Assembly: GCA_017410325.1 (NCBI GenBank)
Contig: JAFQRA010000016.1
Coordinates: 1-33,631, forward strand
Length of the DNA stretch: 33,631 bases
Reading direction: 5' to 3'
DNA from: Clostridia bacterium
GTDB lineage: Bacteria; Bacillota; Clostridia; Oscillospirales; Acutalibacteraceae
Numbering within the stretch: position 1 is the first letter of the stretch; each line of letters opens with the position of its first letter. Below, piece by piece: positions 7,382 to 15,276 of this stretch. The notes below the pieces were generated by a model. The model ran no database searches. It saw only the letters and a program-made list of their open reading frames with translations, and was not told the origin of the DNA. The position numbers were made by a program, and so were the translations under genes.

Positions 7382-7598
7382 AATTTTTTGCTCTTTTATA
7401 CGGCTTTGTTTCATCGGTAAGGCCGAGAATGTAATCTGCGGAAGTGTCAAAATAAAGCGCTAATTGGCACAGTGTTTCAATCGGTAGCCCCCTTTGACCG
7501 TTTTCGTACTGGGAGTAGGTGTTTTGCTTTATGTGCAGAAAATCAGCTATTTCTTTCTGCGTAATATCGCGGTCTTCGCGTATGTCTTTAAGGCGCAA
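7380..7598 (-). CDS. Small XRE-family HTH regulator (72 residues)
   Basis: A compact Cro/C1-type repressor. It begins MRLKDIREDRDITQKEIADFL, the usual opening of many short clostridial XRE proteins, continues with IKQNTYSQYENGQRGLPIE (recognition helix) and ends with DTSADYILGLTDE. I chose the TTG at 7596-7598 because AAAGGTG lies 8 bases upstream and the protein then starts exactly like its relatives; a GTG three codons earlier is the alternative, but its ribosome binding site would be too close. It is divergent from the TM2 gene, and a perfect inverted repeat lies between them that covers the -35 boxes of both. It very likely represses that gene and itself. No ligand-binding domain is present, so the inducing signal is unknown. 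Confidence 0.88.
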   Translation of the reverse strand: MRLKDIREDRDITQKEIADFLHIKQNTYSQYENGQRGLPIETLCQLALYFDTSADYILGLTDETKPYKRAKN

Positions 7599-7638
7599 GG
7601 AAGCCACACCTTTCAATGAAATAATATTATTATAAATT

Positions 7639-7676
7639 TCACAAAATGAGATATTGACAATTATCTCATTTTGTGA
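7639..7676. promoter_or_regulatory. Perfect 15-bp inverted-repeat operator between XRE and TM2 genes
   Basis: TCACAAAATGAGATA (7639-7653) is repeated exactly in reverse complement at 7662-7676. The 8-base spacer holds TTGACA on the plus strand and TTGTCA on the minus strand, so a protein bound here would cover the -35 region of both divergent promoters. Binding by the adjacent XRE protein is inferred. Confidence 0.85.
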
Positions 7677-7680
7677 TAAT
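7654..7680 (+). promoter_or_regulatory. Promoter of the TM2 gene, embedded in the operator
   Basis: The -35 is an exact TTGACA (7654-7659). The -10 is most likely GATAAT (7675-7680) with a 15-base spacer, or TAATTT with 17. The opposite-strand promoter for the XRE gene has TATAAT at 7629-7634 and TTGTCA at 7655-7660, a long 20-base spacing that suggests weaker basal expression. Confidence 0.7.
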
Positions 7681-7712
7681 TTGATGTTAACACAAGAAAG
7701 AGAGGGCTTTTT

Positions 7713-8120
7713 ATGGAAAATACGAACACATCTAATAATCCTGTATTTAACGAAAGCACACCTACAAAGTTTTGCAAATTTTGCGGCGGAAGAATACCGC
7801 AGGACGCTGTAATTTGCACTTTGTGCGGCCGACAGGTTGAGGCTACACAATCTGCGCAGCAGGCTCAACCTACGCAAGTTGTCGTTAACAACTCGAACGT
7901 AAATACAAACACAAATATAAACGGTGGCGCAGGGAAACCGAGGGATAAGTGGGTTGCATTTTTGCTGTGCTTTTTCCTTGGCGGCTTCGGTGCACATAAA
8001 TTCTATGAGGGGAAGACCGGAATGGGTATATTGTACATTTTTACATTCGGTCTTTTTGGTATTGGTTGGTTGATAGATTTTATTCGTATTCTTCTTAAAC
8101 CAAATCCGTATTATGTGTAA
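7713..8120 (+). CDS. Zinc-ribbon plus TM2-domain membrane protein
   Basis: A 135-residue inner-membrane protein. Residues 21-38 form a CxxC...CxxC zinc ribbon ([18 protein letters not shown]). Residues about 45-75 are a low-complexity Gln/Asn/Thr linker. Residues about 79-128 are a TM2 domain: two membrane helices with the typical short turn carrying [16 protein letters not shown] and a WLIDF near the end. The function of TM2 proteins is not settled. The ATG at 7713 follows GAGAGGG (7698-7704). Its promoter is overlapped by the 15-bp inverted repeat, so it is probably switched by the neighbouring XRE protein, which makes the pair a small regulated module. A terminator follows. Family assignment is firm; role is unknown. 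Confidence 0.92.
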   Translation: MENTNTSNNPVFNESTPTKFCKFCGGRIPQDAVICTLCGRQVEATQSAQQAQPTQVVVNNSNVNTNTNINGGAGKPRDKWVAFLLCFFLGGFGAHKFYEGKTGMGILYIFTFGLFGIGWLIDFIRILLKPNPYYV

Positions 8121-8138
8121 CACTTAACAAAATCAACG

Positions 8139-8168
8139 AAAATCGGGCTGAAAAATGCCCGATTTTTT
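8139..8168 (+). terminator. Rho-independent terminator of the TM2 gene
   Basis: A 10-bp perfect stem (8139-8148 with 8157-8166), an 8-base loop and a run of T on the 3' side. Confidence 0.92.
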
Positions 8169-8200
8169 ATTGCTTTTCCGAGAAAATTTTTGTTTACCCC

Positions 8201-8229
8201 TTTATTATATTATTATAATGTGGTATAAT
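8201..8229 (+). promoter_or_regulatory. Promoter of the hom-lysC unit
   Basis: An extended -10, TGGTATAAT (8221-8229), with a weak TTTATT -35 at 8201-8206 and 17-base spacing. A second TATAAT occurs at 8214-8219. The leader to hom is only about 65 bases, and I see no T-box, lysine riboswitch or leader peptide in it. Confidence 0.65.
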
Positions 8230-8300
8230 GCTAAAGATATGATGGGAAGATTGTTTTACTGTCATAAATTACAGAAAATCACCCCTTCGGAGGATAAGAT

Positions 8301-9536
8301 ATGAATATAGCAATTATGGGCTACGGCGTTGTCGGTTCGGGCGTTGCCGAGGTCCTCAAAAAGAACAATGCGAGCATCACAAAACGCAGTATGCAGGATG
8401 AAATGAAGGTCACCCGAATTCTCGACCTTCGCGATTTCCCCGGTGACGAGAACGAGGCTCTTTTCACAAAGGATTTCAAGGACATTCTCAACGATGAATC
8501 AATCGGCATCGTTGTCGAAACAATGGGCGGCGTTAACCCCGCTTACGATTTTGTTCTCGACTGCCTCAAGGCAGGCAAGAGTGTTGTCACCTCAAACAAG
8601 GAGCTTGTTGCCGCAAAGGGCTATGAGCTGCTCAAGGTTGCCGAGGAAAAGAACGTCAACTTCCTGTTTGAAGCAAGCGTCGGCGGCGGTATCCCGATTA
8701 TCCGCCCCATCAGCCAGTGCCTTGCCGCAAACGAAATAGACGAAATCGCAGGCATTCTCAACGGTACTACAAACTTCATCCTCACCAAGATGATTAACGA
8801 CGGTATGAGCTTTGAGGACGCTCTCAAAATTGCTCAGGAGCTCGGCTATGCAGAGCGTGACCCCAGCGCCGACGTTGAGGGTAAGGACGCCTGCAGAAAG
8901 ATTTGTATTCTCGCTTCGCTGTGCTTCGGCAACCACGTCTATCCCGACGAGGTTTACACCGAGGGTATTACAAAAATTGCCCTTGCCGACGTTGAATACG
9001 CAAAAGCCTGGGGCGGCGTAATCAAGCTTATAGGCAGAGCCACACGCTACGGCGACGGCAAGATAAGCGCAATGGTTTCTCCCGCATTTATTCAGAGCCA
9101 CAGCCAGCTTGCAGGTGTTGACGATGTCTTCAACGCCATTCTCGTCAGGGGCGACGCTATCGGTGACGTAGTATTTTACGGCAGAGGTGCCGGCAAGCTT
9201 CCCACAGCCAGTGCCGTTGTTGCGGACGTTATCGACTGCGCAAAACATACCGAGCGCAGAAAGTTCTTCGGCTGGGAAAACAGCATTGCGGACTACGTTG
9301 TCAGCTACCGCGATATCAAGCATCCGTTCTTTGTCCGTGCTTTCTATGCGGACGAAGCAGCCGCAAAGCAGAGCGTTGCAGACCTTTTCGGCGAGGTTGA
9401 GTATCTCACCTACGAGGGTGCCGCCGCAAACGAGCTCGGCTTTATCACCGCCGCAATCACACAGCGCGAGTTTGACGAAAAAATCGCAAAGGCAAGTCTT
9501 CAGGTCGGCAGCGTAATCAGAGTCACAGACTATTGA
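8301..9536 (+). CDS. hom: Homoserine dehydrogenase
   Basis: A 411-residue cytoplasmic enzyme that reduces aspartate semialdehyde to homoserine, the branch point to threonine, methionine and isoleucine. The N-terminal Rossmann fold shows GYGVVGSGV (7-15). The dehydrogenase core shows VVTSNKELVA, ASVGGGIPIIRP, ILNGTTNFIL and AQELGYAERDPSADVEGKDACRK, all diagnostic. The last ~70 residues (from about 340, HPFFVRAFY) correspond to a C-terminal ACT-type regulatory domain, though its sequence is weakly conserved. The ATG at 8301 is preceded by GGAGG (8288-8292). lysC follows 84 bases later with no terminator, so the two aspartate-family genes are probably one transcription unit. Length is close to the usual 410-440. 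Confidence 0.97.
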   Translation: MNIAIMGYGVVGSGVAEVLKKNNASITKRSMQDEMKVTRILDLRDFPGDENEALFTKDFKDILNDESIGIVVETMGGVNPAYDFVLDCLKAGKSVVTSNKELVAAKGYELLKVAEEKNVNFLFEASVGGGIPIIRPISQCLAANEIDEIAGILNGTTNFILTKMINDGMSFEDALKIAQELGYAERDPSADVEGKDACRKICILASLCFGNHVYPDEVYTEGITKIALADVEYAKAWGGVIKLIGRATRYGDGKISAMVSPAFIQSHSQLAGVDDVFNAILVRGDAIGDVVFYGRGAGKLPTASAVVADVIDCAKHTERRKFFGWENSIADYVVSYRDIKHPFFVRAFYADEAAAKQSVADLFGEVEYLTYEGAAANELGFITAAITQREFDEKIAKASLQVGSVIRVTDY

Positions 9537-9620
9537 GTTGCAAAATATAATAAATATATAAAGCAAAGTTAATTATTCTCACAGTTCAAAAAGAACTGTA
9601 CCCACAGGAGGTTATCATAT

Positions 9621-10829
9621 ATGGGATTGATAGTAATGAAATTCGGCGGCAGCTCCGTTGCCAATGCCGAGCGTGTACGCAACGTTGCTTCCATCATCAT
9701 TGACAGCTACAAAAAAGGCAATGATGTTGTTGCTGTTGTTTCCGCTCAGGGTGACACAACGGACGACCTTATCGAAAAGGCAGCCGAAATTAACCCCAAG
9801 GCATCCAAGCGTGAGATGGACTCCCTTCTCAGTGCGGGCGAGCAGATGTCCAGTGCACTTCTCGCAATGGCAATCGAGGCAGAGGGCTTCCCCGTAGTTT
9901 CTCTTCTCGGCTGGCAGGCAGGCTTCAGGACGGACAACGTTCACGGCGCAGCCAGAATCAAGACGGTTCAGCCCGAAAGACTCAAGAACGAAATCGGCAA
10001 GCGCAACATTGTTATCGTTGCAGGCTTCCAGGGCCTCAACAGCTTTGACGATATTACGACTCTCGGCAGAGGCGGTTCGGACACAAGCGCGGTTGCTATC
10101 GCCGCCGCCCTTCACGCAGACCGCTGCCAGATTTATACGGATGTTGAAGGCGTTTACACAGCAGACCCCAGAAAGATAGGCAACGCAAAGAAGCTTGCTG
10201 AAATCACTTACGATGAAATGCTCGAGCTTGCAACGCTCGGCGCACAGGTTCTCAACAATCGCTCGGTCGAAATGGCCAAAAAATACAACGTCGAGGTAGA
10301 GGTTCTTTCAAGCCTTAAGAGAGTACCCGGCACCATTGTCAAGGAGGTAGCTAAAATGGAAAAAATGTTAATCAGAGGCGTCACAAAGGATACGGACGTA
10401 GCAAGAATTTCAGTTATCGGTGTTCCCAACACACCCGGTATTGCTTTCAAGCTTTTTGCTAAGCTTGCAGCTAAGAATATCAACGTAGATATCATCCTTC
10501 AGTCTGTCGGCAGAAACGACACGAAGGATATCACCTTCACCGTTGCAAAGGCAAACGGCGAGCTTGCAGTAAGCATCATCAAGGATTCCTTCGACCTTGC
10601 CGAGGACAGCATCATCTGCGACACATCCGTTGCAAAGATTTCCGTTGTCGGCGCAGGTATGGAAACACATCCCGGTACCGCTTCCAAAATGTTCGAGGCA
10701 CTTTACGAGAAGGATATCAACATCCAGATGATTTCCACATCCGAAATCAAGATTTCCGTTCTTATCGACATCGAGCAGGCTGACAAGGCTGTTGCCGCTG
10801 TCCACAAGGCATTCTTCCCCGAGGACTGA
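9621..10829 (+). CDS. lysC: Aspartokinase (monofunctional, two ACT domains)
   Basis: A 402-residue kinase that phosphorylates aspartate, the first step to lysine, threonine and methionine. The catalytic amino-acid-kinase domain (about 1-240) shows VMKFGGSSV, GWQAGF, GFQG, LGRGGSDTSAVAIAAAL and YTDVEGVYTADPR. Two ACT domains follow (about 260-400, VARISVIGVPNTPGIAFKLF and ISVVGAGMETHPGTASKMFEAL), which normally bind the feedback amino acid. The ATG at 9621 has AGGAGG 8 bases upstream (9607-9612). A small 7-bp hairpin (9581-9599) lies just before it. An in-frame internal ribosome binding site and ATG occur at 10341-10358, so a shorter beta chain is probably also made. A terminator with a one-base bulge follows. 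Confidence 0.97.
   Translation: MGLIVMKFGGSSVANAERVRNVASIIIDSYKKGNDVVAVVSAQGDTTDDLIEKAAEINPKASKREMDSLLSAGEQMSSALLAMAIEAEGFPVVSLLGWQAGFRTDNVHGAARIKTVQPERLKNEIGKRNIVIVAGFQGLNSFDDITTLGRGGSDTSAVAIAAALHADRCQIYTDVEGVYTADPRKIGNAKKLAEITYDEMLELATLGAQVLNNRSVEMAKKYNVEVEVLSSLKRVPGTIVKEVAKMEKMLIRGVTKDTDVARISVIGVPNTPGIAFKLFAKLAAKNINVDIILQSVGRNDTKDITFTVAKANGELAVSIIKDSFDLAEDSIICDTSVAKISVVGAGMETHPGTASKMFEALYEKDINIQMISTSEIKISVLIDIEQADKAVAAVHKAFFPED
10356..10829 (+). CDS. Probable internal-start beta subunit of aspartokinase
   Basis: Inside lysC, AAGGAGG (10341-10347) lies 8 bases before an in-frame ATG (10356-10358). Initiation there would make a 157-residue protein with only the two ACT domains, starting MEKMLIRGVTKDTD. 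In Bacillus subtilis, aspartokinase II is an alpha2beta2 enzyme whose beta subunit is the C-terminal part of the same gene, made from an internal start; the position and size here match that design. The signal is as strong as the true start of lysC. That the product exists in this organism is inference. Confidence 0.6.
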   Translation: MEKMLIRGVTKDTDVARISVIGVPNTPGIAFKLFAKLAAKNINVDIILQSVGRNDTKDITFTVAKANGELAVSIIKDSFDLAEDSIICDTSVAKISVVGAGMETHPGTASKMFEALYEKDINIQMISTSEIKISVLIDIEQADKAVAAVHKAFFPED

Positions 10830-10851
10830 TTTACGGTCACCTCTGAAAGCT

Positions 10852-10879
10852 TACGGCACAAATCCTGTGCGTACTTTTT
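10852..10879 (+). terminator. Terminator of hom-lysC
   Basis: TACGGCACA (10852-10860) pairs with TGTGCGTA (10866-10873) with one bulged G, a 5-base loop and TTTTT at 10875-10879. It is 23 bases after the lysC stop. Confidence 0.7.
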
Positions 10880-10951
10880 CCGTCATACCGCCCTCAAAAT
10901 GCTCGGCAATAAACAAAGTATTACCTGAACTTTTGAAGACGGTCTGACAAA

Positions 10952-11031
10952 AAATATCTCGCCGTTAATTCGGCACCGCTTTTCATCGGCGGTTGCCGAA
11001 GAAACCGTATAAGGTTTAACGGCAGATATTT
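10952..11031 (+). other. Foldable gyrA leader region, possible structured RNA
   Basis: The 260-base gap between lysC and gyrA has no gene. After the lysC terminator it holds an 80-base segment that can fold as a three-way junction: an outer stem 10952-10968 with 11016-11031 (16 pairs, one bulged C), a hairpin 10969-10979 with 10989-11000 (11 pairs, one bulge) and a small hairpin 11003-11006 with 11013-11016. No T-run follows, so it is not a plain terminator. It resembles no riboswitch class I know. It may be a regulatory leader or a decayed repeat. Confidence 0.45.
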
Positions 11032-11089
11032 CTCAATTCTATGAATAAGGAAGCAATGACATATCTTATGTTGTTGCGAGGTGAATGAA

Positions 11090-13600
11090 ATGGGTTTTGA
11101 TGCAGAATCTGTAGCCAATCAGAAAATCATCAATGTTGAGATTAACAGCGAGATGCGCAAATCCTTCCTCGATTATTCGATGTCGGTTATCACATCGCGT
11201 GCTCTCCCCGATGTAAGGGACGGTATGAAGCCCGTTCACAGAAGAATACTTTATACGATGTACGAGAACACCCTTTACCCCGACAAGCCGTTCCGTAAGT
11301 GTGCGGACACGGTCGGTTCTGTTCTCGGCCGTTACCATCCTCACGGCGACGCATCCGTTTACGATGCAATGGTTCGTCTTGCGCAGGATTTCTCAATGCG
11401 TTACACGCTTGTTGACGGTCACGGTAACTTCGGCTCAATAGACGGCGACCCGCCTGCAGCCTACCGTTACACGGAGTCCAGAATGAGCAAGATTTCGCTT
11501 GAGATGCTCGGCGACATCGACAAGGATACGGTTGATTTTGTTCCTAATTACGATGACCGTCTTAAGGAACCCACCGTTCTTCCGTCAAGAATTCCGAATC
11601 TTCTTGTAAACGGTTCAATGGGTATTGCCGTTGGTATGGCAACGAATATCCCGCCCCACAACCTCGGTGAGGTAGTAGATGCAATGTGCTGTGTTATCGA
11701 CAATCCCGAGGCGGAAATTGCCGATATTATGGAGCACATCAAGGGCCCCGATTTCCCCACGGCAGGCCTTATTATGGGCAAGGCCGGTATCCGTGCCGCC
11801 TATGCAACGGGCAGAGGCAAGATTACCGTTCGTGCCAAGGCTGAAATTGAGGAGACCAAGAACAGCCGTTTCCGTATTGTCGTTACGGAAATTCCTTACG
11901 GTGTCAACAAGGCTCGCCTTATCGAGAGTATTGCTGACCTCGTAAAGGAAAAGCGCATTGAGGGCATTTCCGACATCAACGACTACTCCGCAATCGAGGG
12001 TATGCAGATTGTTATTGACCTCAAGCGTGAGGCAAATCCGCAGGTTGTGCTCAATCAGCTCTACAACTTCACACAGATGCAGACAACCTTCGGCGTAATT
12101 ATGCTCGCCCTTGTTGACGGTGTTCCGAGAATTCTTACTCTTAAGGAAATGCTCGAAAATTACATCAACTTCCAGTGCGAGGTTATCACACGCCGTACAC
12201 GCTACAACCTCAAAAAGGCTCAGGACAGAGCCCACATCCTCGAGGGCTATCTTATTGCTCTTGACTTTATCGATGAGGTTATCACCATACTCCGCAATTC
12301 TCCCGACCAGCAGACAGGTAAGACCCGTCTTATGGAACGCTTTGGCCTTGATGAAATCCAGGCACAGAAAATTGTTGAAATGCGTCTCGGTCAGTTGACG
12401 GGCATGGAGCGCCAGAAGATTGAGGACGAAATGGCTGCCCTTAAGGCGAAAATTGCCGAATACCTTGAAATCCTCGGCAGCGAGGCAAGGGTGCGTGAGC
12501 TCGTTAAAGAGGAAGCACTCCAGACCAAGGAAAGATACGGCGATGAAAGACGTACTGAAATATGCAACGTCAGCGGTGAGGTTGATATAGAAGACCTTAT
12601 TCCCGAAGAGGAAAGCGTATATACTCTCACAAGCAAGGGCTACCTTAAGCGTATGCCTGCCGATACTTACCGCAGCCAGCGCAGAGGCGGCAGAGGCGTT
12701 ATGGGTATGACCCGCCGTGAGGAGGACTTTGTAACAACAATGTTTACCTGCTCCTCACACGACCATATTATGTTCTTCACAAACTTCGGTAAAGCGTACA
12801 AGCTCAAGGGCTATGAAATTCCCGAAAGCTCGCGTACCGGTAAGGGTATGAACGCTGTCAATATTCTTCCGCTCGATGCAGACGAGAAGATTTCGGCAAT
12901 GATTCGAGTACCTGCCGAGGCAGACGGAGAATATCTGTGTATGGTAACGAGAAAGGGTATTATCAAGCGTACTCTTCTTGATGCATACAAGAATATCCGC
13001 AAGAACGGCGTTATTGCCATCAACCTCGATGAGGATGATGAGCTTGCGTGGGTCAAGCTCACCTACGGCAACGATGACCTTCTTGTTGCAACCCGTAACG
13101 GCTTCTCAATCCGCTTCAACGAAAACGATGCAAGACCTATCGGCAGAACTGCCCGCGGTGTCAAGGCTATCGAGCTTCGTGAGGATGACGAGGTTGTCGG
13201 TATGGATATAGTAACGGATGACGATTTCGTTCTCACCGTTACGGAAACGGGCTACGGCAGAAGAAGCCCGGGTGACGAATACCGTGCTCAGTCCAGAGGC
13301 GGTAAGGGCGTTACAAACTACAAGACGGAAAAATACGGCAAGGTTGCCGCACTTATGAACGTTAAGGAGGACGAGGATATTATCCTCATTTCCTCAAGCG
13401 GTGTAATTATCCGTATGCCGTCCGATTCGATAAGCCTCTTCTCCCGTACTTCCAAGGGCGTACGCGTAATGCGTGTGGGCGAGGGTGACAGCCTCGTAAC
13501 GGCTACCACGGCAGAGCGTGAGGAAGAATCCGCAGAAGTTCAGGACGGAGAAGCTTCACAGGAAACAGAAGAAACAAAAGAAGAAACAACTCAGGAATAA
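11090..13600 (+). CDS. gyrA: DNA gyrase subunit A
   Basis: An 836-residue subunit of the type II topoisomerase that introduces negative supercoils. The winged-helix breakage-reunion domain shows [39 protein letters not shown] and the catalytic tyrosine, Y127, in YRYTES. The C-terminal beta-pinwheel (from about residue 510) carries the GyrA box QRRGGRG, which separates it from ParC. The start is ATG 11090, with GAGGTG 6 bases upstream; a GTG at 11081 overlaps that ribosome binding site and is unlikely. The C-terminus is a ~30-residue acidic tail rich in Glu and Thr. The position equivalent to E. coli Ser83 is Ala (A88), and Asp87 is kept (D92). gyrB is not adjacent; the gene follows hom-lysC and precedes an LCP gene. 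Confidence 0.97.
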   Translation: MGFDAESVANQKIINVEINSEMRKSFLDYSMSVITSRALPDVRDGMKPVHRRILYTMYENTLYPDKPFRKCADTVGSVLGRYHPHGDASVYDAMVRLAQDFSMRYTLVDGHGNFGSIDGDPPAAYRYTESRMSKISLEMLGDIDKDTVDFVPNYDDRLKEPTVLPSRIPNLLVNGSMGIAVGMATNIPPHNLGEVVDAMCCVIDNPEAEIADIMEHIKGPDFPTAGLIMGKAGIRAAYATGRGKITVRAKAEIEETKNSRFRIVVTEIPYGVNKARLIESIADLVKEKRIEGISDINDYSAIEGMQIVIDLKREANPQVVLNQLYNFTQMQTTFGVIMLALVDGVPRILTLKEMLENYINFQCEVITRRTRYNLKKAQDRAHILEGYLIALDFIDEVITILRNSPDQQTGKTRLMERFGLDEIQAQKIVEMRLGQLTGMERQKIEDEMAALKAKIAEYLEILGSEARVRELVKEEALQTKERYGDERRTEICNVSGEVDIEDLIPEEESVYTLTSKGYLKRMPADTYRSQRRGGRGVMGMTRREEDFVTTMFTCSSHDHIMFFTNFGKAYKLKGYEIPESSRTGKGMNAVNILPLDADEKISAMIRVPAEADGEYLCMVTRKGIIKRTLLDAYKNIRKNGVIAINLDEDDELAWVKLTYGNDDLLVATRNGFSIRFNENDARPIGRTARGVKAIELREDDEVVGMDIVTDDDFVLTVTETGYGRRSPGDEYRAQSRGGKGVTNYKTEKYGKVAALMNVKEDEDIILISSSGVIIRMPSDSISLFSRTSKGVRVMRVGEGDSLVTATTAEREEESAEVQDGEASQETEETKEETTQE

Positions 13601-13639
13601 CAGTCAGTAATAACGTTAGGTTATTAAAGGGAAAGAGAT

Positions 13640-15184
13640 ATGGAAGAAAATAACAAAAAAATGCAGTTTGAGGATGTCTATTCCGACAGCTCAAAAGAAA
13701 AGGAAAAGCCGGCGTATCAGCGCGGACACAAGCCGCTTGACCAGCGTGAAATCTGCTATCCCAACAAGTTTTTTGAATTCTTGCTCAAGAACAACAAGAG
13801 AAACACAAAAATCATTTTAGCGGCTATGATCGTATTGATTTTGCTTATGGTTGGTGCTCTTGTCGCAAGCTTTGTTATGGACAAGCTTGAACTTATCAAC
13901 ATTGAGGGTGAGGACGAGGTTTTCACAGGCGATGAAAACTATTCGGAAAACTTTGAGGATGAAGATTTTGAAGCCATGCACGAGGTTTCCAATGCCGCAT
14001 CGCTTGATGATTTGCTCAAAAAGTGGTACCAGATGGACGGCAGCATTATGTCGCAGGACTATGTAATAAACGTTCTGCTCATAGGTGTTGACGGCAAAAA
14101 CGGAGTCAAGTACGGCGGTAATTCCGATGTGCTTATGCTCGTTTCAATCAACAAAAAGACTGAAACAATTACTCTTTGCTCCTTTATGCGTGACAGCCGC
14201 ACATATTACGAGGCTAACGGCAGAGGCTATTGGGCAAAGGTCAACGCGGCCTATTCAAAGGGCGGTGCCGCGGCAACCATTGAAACCCTTGAAAAGGACT
14301 ACAAGATAGGTATTGACTATTACGTTGCCGTTGACTTTACCAGCTTCCCGAAGGTTATTGATGCTCTCGGCGGTGTTACGGTTGATATGAAGGAATACGA
14401 GCAGAGGTATATTAACCGTACAACCACTTCTATCAAGAAAATACCAAACTACGGTCCCGTCAAGCTTGACGGTAAGCAGGCGCTTGTCTATGCCCGTATC
14501 CGTAAGTGCGATGCTGACAGCGACGTTTCGCGTACGCGCCGTCAGAGAACGCTTATCACGGCAATTATAAACAGCGCAAAGGGTGCATCGCTCACTCAGC
14601 TCAACAACGCGATTGATACTCTGCTTCCGTTGCTTGCAACAGACTGCTCAAAGAGCCAGATTCTCTCCTACGGCGCACAGGCGATTGCCCAGGGCTGGCT
14701 CGGCTACGAAATCAAGCAGGTTACAATGCCTGACGAGGACACCCGTAAGGATGCCAGAATTAACGGCGTATCCTACTGGGTTGTTGACTATCCGCTTGCG
14801 GCACAGCGCGTTCAGCTTGCTCTTTACGGCACAACCAATATCGAGCTTGATGAGTACCGCGATTCTGCGCTTGATTACGTTAAGTTTAACGACAACGGCT
14901 CGAACAGCTCTTCCGGCAGCACGGAAAGATATTCGGGCAGCGATTCCGGCGAAGGCTATTCCGAAGAAACCACAACAAGACGAGGCATACTCGACTGGTG
15001 GAAGCCGGGCGATGATGACGAAACAACAACCGGCTCATCAGTTGAAATTCCAAGCGGTGACGAGCCTGTTTCGGGCGGCGAAGAAACCACAACGGCTCCC
15101 GTTGAACAGCCCTCCGAAGCGGAGACAACAAGGCGGTTGGATTCTATCATTGACAGATTTACAACCACTCAATCCGCAGCATAA
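13640..15184 (+). CDS. LytR-CpsA-Psr (LCP) family cell-wall glycopolymer ligase
   Basis: A 514-residue membrane protein. LCP enzymes transfer teichoic acid or capsule precursors from their lipid carrier to peptidoglycan. Order: cytoplasmic tail (1-57), one membrane segment (58-80), an acidic linker (about 85-125), the LCP core (about 142-312) and a C-terminal extracellular tail (from about 415). The core shows NVLLIGVD, NSDVLMLVSIN, SFMRDS with the conserved arginine R184, KVNAAYSKGG, LGGVTVDM and LDGKQALVYARIRK...SRTRRQRTLI with the lipid-phosphate-binding arginines. The tail is rich in Ser, Glu, Gly and Thr, with repeated ETTT units. The ATG at 13640 follows AAAGGGAAAGAG. It lies 39 bases after gyrA, so it may be read through from it. 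It ends at its own terminator. Confidence 0.93.
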   Translation: MEENNKKMQFEDVYSDSSKEKEKPAYQRGHKPLDQREICYPNKFFEFLLKNNKRNTKIILAAMIVLILLMVGALVASFVMDKLELINIEGEDEVFTGDENYSENFEDEDFEAMHEVSNAASLDDLLKKWYQMDGSIMSQDYVINVLLIGVDGKNGVKYGGNSDVLMLVSINKKTETITLCSFMRDSRTYYEANGRGYWAKVNAAYSKGGAAATIETLEKDYKIGIDYYVAVDFTSFPKVIDALGGVTVDMKEYEQRYINRTTTSIKKIPNYGPVKLDGKQALVYARIRKCDADSDVSRTRRQRTLITAIINSAKGASLTQLNNAIDTLLPLLATDCSKSQILSYGAQAIAQGWLGYEIKQVTMPDEDTRKDARINGVSYWVVDYPLAAQRVQLALYGTTNIELDEYRDSALDYVKFNDNGSNSSSGSTERYSGSDSGEGYSEETTTRRGILDWWKPGDDDETTTGSSVEIPSGDEPVSGGEETTTAPVEQPSEAETTRRLDSIIDRFTTTQSAA

Positions 15185-15197
15185 AAACTATTTTTAC

Positions 15198-15238
15198 GGT
15201 CGTATCAAAACATTGTTAAAGTTTTGGTACGGCCTTTT
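15198..15238 (+). terminator. Terminator of the LCP gene
   Basis: A 14-pair stem (15198-15211 with 15221-15234), two of the pairs being G-U, with a 9-base loop and TTTT. Confidence 0.88.
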
Positions 15239-15276
15239 GCAAAAACGAATATATCCGAAAGAAAGGATGTGCAGCA

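Noticed and set aside
8236-8300. Possible T-box or lysine riboswitch before hom-lysC
   Set aside because: The leader is only about 65 bases and lacks the conserved T-box sequence or any long stem.
11081-11089. GTG start for gyrA nine bases upstream
   Set aside because: The GTG overlaps the GAGGTG ribosome binding site that serves ATG 11090.
13607-13626. 7-bp hairpin between gyrA and the LCP gene as a terminator
   Set aside because: It is followed by AAAGGG, the ribosome binding region of the LCP gene, not by T residues.
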